Part shown: in pieces, positions 53,471 to 64,000 of the stretch | How the letters are laid out: every line of letters begins with the position of its first letter | Numbering within the stretch: position 1 is the stretch's first letter | Assembly: GCF_900101785.1 (NCBI RefSeq) | Contig: NZ_LT629688.1 | Coordinates: 2,356,001 to 2,420,000, forward strand | Direction: 5' to 3' | Length of the DNA: 64,000 nucleotides | Origin: Auraticoccus monumenti | GTDB taxonomy: Bacteria; Actinomycetota; Actinomycetes; Propionibacteriales; Propionibacteriaceae | Position numbers and translations under genes: made by a program | The notes under the pieces: model-generated | Told to the model about the DNA's origin: nothing | Seen by the model: only the letters and a program-made list of their open reading frames with translations | Databases searched by the model: none

Positions 53471-54486
53471 ATCTCGATGACGGCCCGGTAGCGGGCGGTG
53501 CCCTCGCGGACGCTCCGCAGCGCGCGGTCGGCGTCGCCGGCGGAGTGGATCTCGACGACCGGTCGCACCCCGTGCCGCGCGGCGAAGTCGAGCATCGCCC
53601 GGTTGTCCTCGATGCTCCCGGGGACTCCTCCGGCCACGACCTTGGCCTGCGGCAGCAGGCTCATCGGGGACACGCTGATCGCCGCGGCCGGCAGGCCCAC
53701 GATGCTCAGCGTCCCGCCCGGCCTCAGCGCGTCGACGTACTGGTCCCACGGCAGGTCGGCCGACACCGTGGACAGGATCAGGTCGAACGTCCCCCGGACC
53801 CACCCGAGGGCGCCCTCGTCCCGGCTGTTCAGGAAGGCCGAGGCGCCCAGCGCGAGCGCGGCCTCCTCCTTGCCCGCCGACCCCGAGACGGCCGTGACGT
53901 GGCAGCCCCACCGCGACATGAACTGGATCGCGAGGTGCCCCAGCCCGCCGATGCCCACCACGGCGACCCGGTCGACCGGGCGCACGCCGTGACGCAGCAG
54001 CGGGGCGAACACCGTCGACCCCGCGCACAGCAGCGGCGCCGCCTCGGCGGAGGTGATCTCGTCGGGGATGCGGTAGACGTGCTGCCAGCTGCTGGCCCGG
54101 ACGTGGCTGGCGAACCCGCCCCGGTCACCCCGCATCACGGTGTCGTCCCTGCTCGCGCACAGCTGGGTCCTCCCCGAACGGCACCAGACGCACCGCATGC
54201 ACGACCCGGCGATCGGCCCGACCCCCACCCGGTCGCCGAGCCGGAGCTGGGACGAGTCGACCGCGCTGCCCAGGCCGACCACCACGCCGACGGACTCGTG
54301 CCCGGCGACCACGGGGTAGCGGCTGATGCCGTACTCGTCGTCGATCATCCCGATGTCGGAGTGGCAGACCCCCGCGTGGGTGACCTGCACGTCCACCTCG
54401 TCCGGGCCCAGCGGTCCCGACTCGTAGTGGTGGGGGCGGAACCCGGCCCCGGGTCGGTCCACAGCCATCGCCTCGATCTGCCTCAT
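53467..54486 (-). CDS. zinc-dependent alcohol dehydrogenase
   Basis: A 339-residue medium-chain dehydrogenase. The catalytic zinc ligands are Cys41 (HAGVCHSD) and His63/Glu64 (AGHESVG); the structural zinc is held by Cys96, 99, 102 and 110. The Rossmann motif is VVGIGGLGHLAIQ. The arrangement resembles the cinnamyl-alcohol/YahK-type aldehyde reductases, which use NADPH. The ATG at 54486 is chosen because the fold starts there; the open frame runs upstream across the promoter. First gene of an operon with its TetR regulator. Confidence 0.93.
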   Translation of the reverse strand: MRQIEAMAVDRPGAGFRPHHYESGPLGPDEVDVQVTHAGVCHSDIGMIDDEYGISRYPVVAGHESVGVVVGLGSAVDSSQLRLGDRVGVGPIAGSCMRCVWCRSGRTQLCASRDDTVMRGDRGGFASHVRASSWQHVYRIPDEITSAEAAPLLCAGSTVFAPLLRHGVRPVDRVAVVGIGGLGHLAIQFMSRWGCHVTAVSGSAGKEEAALALGASAFLNSRDEGALGWVRGTFDLILSTVSADLPWDQYVDALRPGGTLSIVGLPAAAISVSPMSLLPQAKVVAGGVPGSIEDNRAMLDFAARHGVRPVVEIHSAGDADRALRSVREGTARYRAVIEM

Positions 54487-54546
54487 GCCGCCGTCCTCGC
54501 TCTCGTCCTCGGGTCCGCGGCGGAGTGCCGCGGGCTTACGAAACGC

Positions 54547-54558
54547 TACGGTACCGTA
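54547..54558. promoter_or_regulatory. TetR-type operator dyad
   Basis: TACGGTACCGTA is a perfect 12-bp palindrome 60 bases before the dehydrogenase start. It is the obvious site for the TetR protein of the same operon and would allow autorepression. Confidence 0.6.
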
Positions 54559-54677
54559 TCGAAAGGAGGAGGTGGGCCCGGGTCGCCCTGGCGGGGGTGG
54601 CTGCCGGGTCCGTCCGCCCGCGATTTCCGTGGGTAGGCCGACGACCGCCGGACGCGCCCCGGCCGACGTCGGATCGG

Positions 54678-55802
54678 TCAGCCGACCAGCGCGGCGCCCT
54701 CGGCCAGGGTGCGCAGCTTGGCCCAGACGATGTCGGGGTCCACCGCGCCGAAGCCGGCGAAGGTGGAGAAGCCGCAGTCGGTGCCCGCGATCACCCGGTC
54801 CACCCCGACCAGGTCGGTGAACTCGCGGATCCGTCGCGCCACCACCCGCGGGTGCTCGATGAAGTTGGTGGTGGTGTCCAGGCAGCCCGGGATCAGCACC
54901 TTGTCCTCGGGCAGCTGCCCGGCCAGCTCGGCGAAGGCCTCGACGTCGTGCTGGTGCCGCGGGTTGGCGGTCTCGAACAGGAGACCGGCCGGCTTGGCCC
55001 GCAGCAGCGTCGGCAGGATCGTGGCCATCTCGACGTCGCGGTGGTGCGGCCCCTCGTAGTTGCCCCAGCACACGTGCATCCGCACCTGCTCGGCCGGGAC
55101 GTGGCGCAGGGCGTGGTTCAGCACCTCGACGTGGCGCCCGATCCGCCGCAGGTACTCCTCCTCGGGACGGTCCTTGTACATCATGTGCCGGCCCAGCCCC
55201 AGGTCCGGGCTGTCCAGCTGGAGCGCCAGCCCGGCCGCCACGACCGCCTCGTACTCCGGCCGCATGGCCTCGGCCAGCGCCTCCAGGTAGGCGTCGTCGT
55301 CGGGGTAGAAGTCGTTGGGCTGGAACAGCGCGATCACCCCCGGCGAGGCGGCGTTCATGAAGCCGCCGGAGACCTGGTGCCGGGTGCGGGCGGCCTCGAA
55401 GCGTCGCAGGTCGTGGTGCAGCGGGGCCAGGGTCACGGGGGCGACGGCGGCGACGCAGCGGGGCCGGCGGTAGCTGGGGGTGCCCCCGCCGGAGGCCTGC
55501 CGCTGCAGGAACCCGGGGTAGTCCTCCAGGTCCGCCGGTGCGCGTCGCGGGCTGTCGCCGTCGAAGCCGGAGATCCGGTCCTTGATGTAGGTGGCGTAGC
55601 TGATCTTGGCCATCTCCCCGTCCGAGACCAGGTCGATCCCGGCCTCCACCTGCTGGGCGACGGAGGTGTCCACGGCCGCGCCCAGCACGGCGTCGAAGCG
55701 GTCCGGGTCGACCGGCTCCCCGGCCTCGGCGGCGAGCAGCAGCTCGGTCACCTCGGCGTTGCGGGGCAGTGAACCGACGTGGGTGGTGAGGATCGGCGGC
55801 AT
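54678..55802 (-). CDS. MetE C-terminal-like methyltransferase
   Basis: A 374-residue protein with the TIM-barrel fold of the cobalamin-independent methionine synthase C-terminal domain. It has TTHVGSLPR at the start, DLVSDGEMAK, HVCWGNYEG, LFETANPRH and the late AGTDCGFSTFAG, which supply the zinc His/Glu/Cys set. The N-terminal half of full MetE is absent, as is normal for this stand-alone group, whose members use small methyl donors or unknown substrates. The ATG is six bases after AGGAG. Stands alone. Confidence 0.88.
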   Translation of the reverse strand: MPPILTTHVGSLPRNAEVTELLLAAEAGEPVDPDRFDAVLGAAVDTSVAQQVEAGIDLVSDGEMAKISYATYIKDRISGFDGDSPRRAPADLEDYPGFLQRQASGGGTPSYRRPRCVAAVAPVTLAPLHHDLRRFEAARTRHQVSGGFMNAASPGVIALFQPNDFYPDDDAYLEALAEAMRPEYEAVVAAGLALQLDSPDLGLGRHMMYKDRPEEEYLRRIGRHVEVLNHALRHVPAEQVRMHVCWGNYEGPHHRDVEMATILPTLLRAKPAGLLFETANPRHQHDVEAFAELAGQLPEDKVLIPGCLDTTTNFIEHPRVVARRIREFTDLVGVDRVIAGTDCGFSTFAGFGAVDPDIVWAKLRTLAEGAALVG

Positions 55803-55876
55803 CGGGGCTCCTGGGTGGTCACCGGTCACCCGGTGGGACGGCGCTGGCGGCCGAGGCTAGCGCAGGCCCGCCCCGC

Positions 55877-58945
<3,069 letters not shown>

Positions 58946-59051
58946 GCTCCTTCCGGGCTCCTCCGACGCCTGTCGGACCCGCTGCCGCCGTCGTCTCGCC
59001 CCTCATCCAGAATTGGATCCGAACGCAGGGTTCGGACGAAGGGGAAGAAGG

Positions 59052-59780
59052 ATGCTGAGCGACCTCGGTCAGGTGTTCCAGCGCGAGCTCGGCCGTGAGC
59101 CCGGCTCGTCGAACGGCGGGGTGACGCCGACCGAGCTCACCCGGGCGGCGGTCCGCAGCCTCGGCTGCGCCTCCGGTGCCGGGGTGACGCTGTTCGGCGC
59201 GCAGCTGCCGGTGCCGCTGGGAGCCAGCAGCGACGAGGTGATGCGCGCGGAGCTGATCCAGGCCACCCTGGGGGACGGGCCCTGTCTGGACGCCGCCCGC
59301 CGCGGCAGTCCCGTGCTCGTGGACCAGGCCGGGTTGTCGCGGGACTGGCCCGTCTACCACGAGCAGCTCGTGGCGCAGACGTCGCTGCGGGCCGTGGTGG
59401 TCCTCCCGCTGGGGGGCGAGGAGGGCATCTTCGCGGCGCTCAGCATCTACACCCGACGGTCCAGCTTCACCGACCTGCCACCCCTGGAGGTGGTCAACGA
59501 GGGGATCGGCGCGCAGGTCGGGGAGGCCCTGCTGAGCGCGCCCGCCGGGCCCGAGGAGGTCGAGCGTTCCGAGGCGCTGACCGGTGACGGCGAGCGCCAC
59601 CGGACCAGGGTCGAGGTCTGGCGGGCCGTAGCCGGCCTGATGGCCGCCACCGACCTGTCCAGCGACGACGCCCTCGCCGTGCTGCGCGGGTACGCGCTCA
59701 CCCACGACCTCAGCATCGACCGGCTCGGCCAGCAGCTGATCTCCCGGGAGGTCACCACGTCGGACGTCCTGGACTGCTGA
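59052..59780 (+). CDS. GAF-ANTAR domain antitermination regulator
   Basis: A 242-residue protein with a GAF-like sensory domain (about residues 15-165, with ATLGDGPCLDAARRGSPVLV) and a C-terminal ANTAR RNA-binding domain (about 185-235: VWRAVAGLMAATDLSSDDAL, then LRGYALTHDLSIDRLGQQL). ANTAR proteins bind paired hexaloop hairpins in nascent RNA and block terminators. The ATG at 59052 follows a GGGGAAG/GAAGG ribosome site. No obvious target genes are adjacent. Stand-alone gene. Confidence 0.88.
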   Translation: MLSDLGQVFQRELGREPGSSNGGVTPTELTRAAVRSLGCASGAGVTLFGAQLPVPLGASSDEVMRAELIQATLGDGPCLDAARRGSPVLVDQAGLSRDWPVYHEQLVAQTSLRAVVVLPLGGEEGIFAALSIYTRRSSFTDLPPLEVVNEGIGAQVGEALLSAPAGPEEVERSEALTGDGERHRTRVEVWRAVAGLMAATDLSSDDALAVLRGYALTHDLSIDRLGQQLISREVTTSDVLDC

Positions 59781-59792
59781 GGGCCCGGTCCG

Positions 59793-60464
59793 TCAGGGGT
59801 CACCGCGTTCCCCGACGACCTCCTCGGCGAAGGCGATCAGCGCCGTCGCCACGGCCTCCGGCTCGGACAGCGCGAGGTAGTGACCGCCGTCGACCTCGAC
59901 CGCCTCGGTGCCCAGTCGGTCGCGGATCTGCCGTCTCATGAAGGGGGCGGGGAAGAACTGGTCGTCCTTGCCCAGGATCCCCCTGGTGGGGACCGCGGGG
60001 TGGTGGTCGGCCGGCCACGGGCTGGAGAACCAGGCACCCGTCTGGCCCCGCTCGTGCGAGCGGGCCTCGGCGGCCAGCGACTCGGGAACCCCGTTGAAGA
60101 ACGAGACCGCCGGGTCGTCGTCGATCGTCTCCCGGTCGTGGCCCGTGTTCGCCCACCACTCGCCGAAGGTCTCACCGGGCACCGGGATCATGGCGGCCAG
60201 GTACACCAGCCCCTCGGCGCGCAGGGCCTCGCAGGCCAACGGGGCGGTGAACCCGCCGAGGGAGTGACCCACGACGATGACGTGCTCCCGGTCGCCGACC
60301 GCGTCCACCACCGTCTGCACGTAGTCGTCGAGGGTGCTGGTCGCGTCCTCGGTCGGCAGGTCCACGGCCACCGCAGCGTGCCCGGCCCGCTCGAGCAGGG
60401 GGATCACGCGGTGCCAGTCCCAGGAGGTCGATCCGCCGCCGTGGATCAGTGCGAAGGTCGCCAT
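59793..60464 (-). CDS. alpha/beta hydrolase
   Basis: A 223-residue hydrolase of the EstC/hydroxynitrile-lyase-like type. HGGGSTSWDWHRV holds the oxyanion region, VVGHSLGGFTAPL the nucleophile Ser and VDGGHYLALSEP the His. No signal peptide. The ATG at 60464 has GGGAGGGG five bases upstream. Substrate unknown. Convergent with the GAF-ANTAR gene; its promoter side faces the 62-bp repeat array. Confidence 0.9.
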   Translation of the reverse strand: MATFALIHGGGSTSWDWHRVIPLLERAGHAAVAVDLPTEDATSTLDDYVQTVVDAVGDREHVIVVGHSLGGFTAPLACEALRAEGLVYLAAMIPVPGETFGEWWANTGHDRETIDDDPAVSFFNGVPESLAAEARSHERGQTGAWFSSPWPADHHPAVPTRGILGKDDQFFPAPFMRRQIRDRLGTEAVEVDGGHYLALSEPEAVATALIAFAEEVVGERGDP

Positions 60465-60628
60465 GGTCACCCCTCCCCGCCGCGCCAGGCGCCCGCGGCG
60501 ACGTCGGCATCCTCGTGGAGCTGCCCGGTTCTCGTCATACCCGTCAGACCCACCCCAGGACCCCAGCTCATCGCCCCGCCCCGTCCTCCCGCTCCCGCCC
60601 GCTCCCCGCACCCCAGGTCGGTCAGGGG

Positions 60629-61234
60629 GACGACTCGCCCCGACATGTCGCCTCTTGGGCGTCGACGCGACCACAGCGGGCCACTCGCCGTCATCGGCGT
60701 CCAGGATCGAGCTCGGTCGGCCCAGGGCGTCCGGGTGGCGACTGCGCCCTCTTGCGTCGTCTGGAGATGTCTCGAGGCGACGTCTCGGGGCCACTCGCCG
60801 CTATCGGTGTTCTGGGTCACGTTCCGCCGGCCCTAGCGCGAGTGGCGACTGGCGGCTATGTGTCGCCTGGAGGGGTCTCGAGCCGGCGACTTGGGGCCAC
60901 TCGCCGCTATCGGCGTCCAGGGTCGAGCTCGGTCGGCCCGGGGGCGTCGGGTGGCGACTGGCCCTCTTGCGTCGTCTGGGGACGTCTTGGGGCGACGTCT
61001 CGGGGCCACTCGCCTCCATCGGCATCCCGGATGGCGTTTCGCCGGCCCGGGGCGTCGGCCCCGTGGCGACTGGCTGCAGGTGTCTGGCCTGAGGACGTCT
61101 CGAGGCGACGACTCGGGGTCACTCGCCGCGTCGGCGGTCTGGATTGCGGCCGCTGGCCGAGGGCGTCTGGGTGGCGACTGGCCGTCATGTGTTGCCTGGG
61201 GACGTCTTGGGGCGACGACTCGAGGCCACTCGCC
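60629..61234 (+). repeat. array of six 62-bp quasi-palindromic repeats
   Basis: Six copies end at 60689, 60799, 60905, 61014, 61127 and 61234, a period of 106-113 bases. Each is 61-63 bases long, begins near GGCGACTGGCC and ends GGCCACTCGCC, which are nearly complementary; internal TGTCG-like and CGAC segments lie at mirrored positions. About 45 bases of partly conserved spacer separate the units. The region 60465-61330 (866 bases) has no convincing gene; apparent frames follow the repeats. The same unit appears on the other side of the next gene. Confidence 0.85.
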
Positions 61235-61330
61235 GCCATCGGCGATCTGGATCGGTGGATAAGTCGAGGTGGCGAGTGGGTGGGTGTGGATGAGAGGGCG
61301 AGTCGGGCGTCGGGTCGCGATGGTGGGGAC

Positions 61331-62287
61331 GTGCCGACGACACCATCACCCCTGCCCGACCGACTTCGAGGGCGCTCGTTCACGGTCGCGGACGGCCTCC
61401 AAGAGGGGTTGTCCAGTAACCGGCTCCGACGCAGCGACCTGGTGGCGCCGTTTCGTGGGGTGCGGGCGTCGGCCGATGTCGAGCTCGACGACGTCGACCG
61501 GCTGCGGGCTTTCGCGCTCACCATGTCGCCGGAGGCCTTCTTCACCGGGGCGAGCGCCGCGCGGCTGTACCGGTTGTGGCTGCCGCGCCGGCTCGAGCGG
61601 GACCCGAGCATCCACGTCGCGTGGCTGACGGGCGGCGGTGGTCGACGACGGGGCCGGGACGTCGTGGGCAGTCAGGTGGCTCCGGGGGTGGTGCGCGTCA
61701 TCCGCCACCTGGACGTCCGGGTGGTCACCCCGGCGGACGCCTGGGCCGAGCTCGCCGGCGTCCTCACCGTCCCCGAGCTCGTCGTCCTGGGTGACCAGCT
61801 CGTGCGCCGGGAGCGGCCGCTCGCCACCCCTGACCAGCTGGCCGCAGCCCTGGCGCGTCGTCCCCTGCGCCGGGGTTCGCAGAGGCTGCGGCTCGCGCTG
61901 GACCAGGTGGTGCCCGGGACGGACTCGGTCAAGGAGACCGAGCTGCGCCTGCTGCTGATCGGCGCGGGGTTCCCGATGCCCACCGTGAACCACGTCCTGC
62001 TCGACCGGGAAGGGGAGTTCCTCGCCCGGCTCGACCTGGCCTGGGAGGAGTACCGGGTGGGTGCGGAGTACGACGGCGGCCAGCACCGCACCGACGACGT
62101 CCAGTTCCGCCGCGACATCGACCGGCTGGACCGGGTCGCCGACCACCACTGGCGGGTGCTCCGCGCGGGACAGCACCACCTCTCGGCCCCGGCTGATTTC
62201 CTCGACCGTCTCGACCGAGCCCTGCGCGAGCGGGGCTGGCCAGGCCCCGCCACCCACCGCACCCGCCGTCCCGCCCCCCGCACCTGA
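61331..62287 (+). CDS. DUF559-type protein with wHTH and PD-(D/E)XK nuclease-like domain
   Basis: A 318-residue protein. The N-terminal part (about residues 20-50) resembles the AbiEi-type winged helix of actinobacterial DUF559 proteins. The C-terminal part (about 195-295) is a Vsr/MutH-like nuclease fold. Expected active-site residues are Glu204 in KETELRLL, Asp235 in ARLDLAW and Glu246/Asp248 in GAEYDGGQH. The GTG at 61331 follows GGTGGGGAC; in-frame GTGs lie further upstream in repeat-like DNA. Many actinomycetes have several such genes of unknown role. It is unusual in lying between two arrays of the same 62-bp repeat. Confidence 0.8.
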   Translation: MPTTPSPLPDRLRGRSFTVADGLQEGLSSNRLRRSDLVAPFRGVRASADVELDDVDRLRAFALTMSPEAFFTGASAARLYRLWLPRRLERDPSIHVAWLTGGGGRRRGRDVVGSQVAPGVVRVIRHLDVRVVTPADAWAELAGVLTVPELVVLGDQLVRRERPLATPDQLAAALARRPLRRGSQRLRLALDQVVPGTDSVKETELRLLLIGAGFPMPTVNHVLLDREGEFLARLDLAWEEYRVGAEYDGGQHRTDDVQFRRDIDRLDRVADHHWRVLRAGQHHLSAPADFLDRLDRALRERGWPGPATHRTRRPAPRT

Positions 62288-62346
62288 CCTCCCGCGCCAC
62301 GTCGCCTACAGTTCCCGCGACCTGCTCCAGCCACACCCACCGAGAC

Positions 62347-62913
62347 GGCGACTCGCCCCCTTTCGTCGCCTCGAGTCCGGAGATGACGACACCGAGAGGC
62401 GACTCGCCACCCCTCCCCGAACCCACCCGGGCAGGACCCTCCCGATTCCCCGAAGGGTTATGTGGTGGCGAGTCGCCTGTTGGTGTCGGCTTCAGACCGG
62501 CGGGGACGACACCTATGGGCGACTCGCCACCTTGCGGCGGACGTCCGGCCTCAGCCCCGCGGCTGACGACGAAGGGACGACATCCAGGGGCCGGCTCGCC
62601 GCCTGCGCCCGCACGTCCAGGCAGCGAGGCCCTCCCGGTCCGCACGTCGATCCGGACCGCGGAGAGTCACGACCCCTCGCCCGAGCTGCCCGAGCTGGAC
62701 CCTCCCACGGCCCAAAAGGACGCACCGGGGAGGCGAGTCGCCTGGTGGTGTCGGGTCGCCGCCGGAGGTGACGACATCTCGAGACGACTCGCCGCCCGCC
62801 GCCCGGACGTCCAAGCAGGGCCCCTTCTCCGTCCGGACGCCGGTTCGGGGCGGCGACTCGCCTGGTGGTGTCGGGTCGACGCCGGAGCTGACGACCTCTC
62901 GGGGCGAGTCGCC
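62347..62913 (+). repeat. array of four exact-length 62-bp repeats plus a degenerate one
   Basis: Copies at 62347-62408, 62467-62528, 62732-62793 and 62852-62913 are each exactly 62 bases and start 120 bases apart within each pair. They begin GGCGA(C/G)TCGCC and end with the same motif in inverted form. TGTCG at positions 18-22 mirrors CGACA at 41-45. A degenerate copy lies at about 62539-62600. Spacers also share CACGTCCA/GGACGTCC motifs. The 719 bases from 62288 to 63006 hold no supported gene. Confidence 0.85.
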
Positions 62914-63006
62914 ACGGCGGCAAGCAAGGGGCGAAGGACGGGCGACGCCCGCCCACACTCTGGACTGAGGCAGACCTACGTCACCGCCGTCCCGCACACT
63001 GACGCG

Positions 63007-63102
63007 GTGACCGGAGCCCAGCCTGCCCGCGGTGCCCTGACCGTGCGGCACCACGTGGACCTGCTGCGTACCAGCAGCGCGCTCTGTCTGGCGTCGGCCT
63101 GA
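63007..63102 (+). CDS. leader peptide of the cysteine-sensing type (31 aa)
   Basis: A 31-residue peptide from GTG 63007 that ends RHHVDLLRTSSALCLASA. The HVDLLR-SSALC motif is the signature of short leader peptides found in front of sulfur-assimilation genes in actinomycetes. Such peptides are believed to sense charged tRNA-Cys by ribosome stalling at the Cys codon. The sulfite/nitrite reductase gene starts 95 bases after its stop, on the same strand. The start codon is uncertain, because no ribosome site is clear. Confidence 0.8.
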   Translation: MTGAQPARGALTVRHHVDLLRTSSALCLASA

Positions 63103-63196
63103 GCGTCGGGAACATCCTCCCCGCTCCCGCTGTTCCTCCCGCCAAGCCCGTGAACGCCCGCACCACGCTGCGCACCGCAGCCGACGAGAGGTCGAC

Positions 63197-64000
63197 GTGA
63201 CCGACACGCAGCCCGCCCGCACGCCCCGCAAGCCCGCGCGTGCCCAGAAGGCCACCGGGGCCTGGGCCGACGGCGACCGCACCCCGCTCAACCCCAACGA
63301 GGTCTTCAAGCAGGCCGACGACGGGCTGAACGTCCGGCAGCGGATCGAGGAGGTCTACGCCAAGGACGGCTTCGACTCCATCCCCGGTGACGACCTCCGT
63401 GGCCGGATGCGCTGGTGGGGTCTCTACACCCAGCGCAAGCCCGGGATCGACGGCGGGAAGACCGCCACCCTGGCCCCGGAGGAGCTGGACGACCGCTACT
63501 TCATGCTGCGGGTCCGCTCCGACGGCGGCGCGCTGAGCCTGGAGCAGCTGCGCGCCATCGCCTCGGTCAGCAACGACTTCGCCCGCGGCACGGCCGACAT
63601 CTCCGACCGTCAGAACATCCAGCTGCACTGGGTCGAGGTCGAGGCGATGCCGGAGATCTGGCGCCGCCTGGAAGCCGTCGGGCTCAGCTCCACCGAGGCC
63701 TGCGGTGACACCCCCCGCGTCATCCTCGGCTCCCCGGTGGCCGGCATCGCCGCCGACGAGGTGATCGACGGCACGCCCGCCATCGAGGCCATCCTCGAGC
63801 GCTACATCGGTGACCCGCAGTTCTCGAACCTGCCGCGCAAGTTCAAGACCGCCATCTCCGGCCTGCCCGACATCGGTCACGAGATCAACGACGTCTCCTT
63901 CGTCGGCGTGGTCCACCCCGAGCACGGACCCGGTTTCGACCTCTGGGTCGGGGGCGGGCTGTCCACCAACCCGATGCTGGGGCAGCGGCTCGGCGCCTGG
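63197..64000 (+). CDS. ferredoxin-type sulfite/nitrite reductase, 5' part
   Basis: The first 268 residues of a sirohaem and iron-sulfur reductase; the frame is open to the window end. After a basic N-terminus it shows RMRWWGLYTQRKPGIDGG, YFMLRVRSDGG, DISDRQNIQLHWVEVE and LSSTEACGDTPRVILGSPV, all typical of the actinobacterial sulfite reductase. The sirohaem/4Fe-4S Cys motifs lie further on and are outside the window. It reduces sulfite to sulfide for cysteine synthesis, though nitrite reductase cannot be excluded from this half alone. GAGAGG lies six bases before the GTG. The leader peptide upstream suggests cysteine control and favours the sulfite role. Confidence 0.93.
   Translation, partial: MTDTQPARTPRKPARAQKATGAWADGDRTPLNPNEVFKQADDGLNVRQRIEEVYAKDGFDSIPGDDLRGRMRWWGLYTQRKPGIDGGKTATLAPEELDDRYFMLRVRSDGGALSLEQLRAIASVSNDFARGTADISDRQNIQLHWVEVEAMPEIWRRLEAVGLSSTEACGDTPRVILGSPVAGIAADEVIDGTPAIEAILERYIGDPQFSNLPRKFKTAISGLPDIGHEINDVSFVGVVHPEHGPGFDLWVGGGLSTNPMLGQRLGAW

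Noticed and set aside
60629-62913. CRISPR array
   Set aside because: Regular repeats with spacers, but units are long (62 bases), imperfect, vary between copies, the spacers are themselves partly conserved, and no cas gene is near.

Overview
The window is 64 kb of very GC-rich DNA with dense, short-spaced genes, many GTG starts, ATGA/GTGA stop-start overlaps and many leaderless promoters (TANNNT six or seven bases before the start codon). This, with gene content such as the ATP-grasp/alpha-E/transglutaminase cluster, DUF3039, AMIN-like, ANTAR and DUF559 proteins, points to the chromosome of a high-GC actinomycete. A member of the Propionibacteriales is plausible, but no rRNA or other marker is present to fix the genus.

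Layout. 1-4.2 kb: 3' part of ahcY, then an ATP-grasp/alpha-E fusion translationally coupled to a transglutaminase-like protease. 4.3-8.6 kb: a two-component system divergent from a MacB/FtsX-type ABC exporter. 9-11.8 kb: a possible 48-residue secreted peptide gene followed by a second ABC transporter module. 12-18.3 kb: ordinary accessory metabolism (aldo/keto reductase, phosphotransferase, epoxide hydrolase, a twice-frameshifted Nudix gene, a DHFR-like reductase). 18.6-23.6 kb: a sugar locus with a LacI regulator, a perfect 18-bp operator, a lipoprotein binding protein and an alpha/alpha-toroid glycosidase, without permeases.

23.6-32.9 kb is the mobile region. A 6.6-kb unit is bounded by 27-bp inverted repeats and a TT duplication; it has an IS30-type transposase at one end, a serine recombinase at the other and cargo between (two Nudix genes, one broken; an unknown 391-residue protein; a MerR-controlled hydrolase pair; an IS3-type remnant). 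Joining its two flanks regenerates a 26-base sequence that occurs again at 32.8 kb.

33-43.3 kb is core-like: RDD and SpoIIM membrane proteins, an epimerase, DUF3039, methionine aminopeptidase, an MFS exporter, an AMIN-like secreted protein, a Tat-exported phosphoesterase/beta-propeller fusion and a DEAD/DEAH helicase. 43.3-52.7 kb is a carbohydrate locus: ROK regulator, sulfatase, ABC importer (binding protein plus two permeases), GH51 arabinofuranosidase and a second sulfatase, suggesting use of a sulfated arabinose-containing glycan. 52.8-60.5 kb holds a TetR/alcohol dehydrogenase pair, a MetE-like protein, a Ser/Thr kinase with altered catalytic motifs, an Lrp/hppD divergent pair, a GAF-ANTAR protein and a hydrolase.

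60.5-63 kb is the most unusual part. A DUF559/PD-(D/E)XK nuclease-like gene lies between two arrays of a 62-bp quasi-palindromic repeat, six copies on one side and four good copies on the other. The window ends with a 31-residue leader peptide of the cysteine-sensing type in front of a ferredoxin-type sulfite/nitrite reductase gene that runs off the edge.
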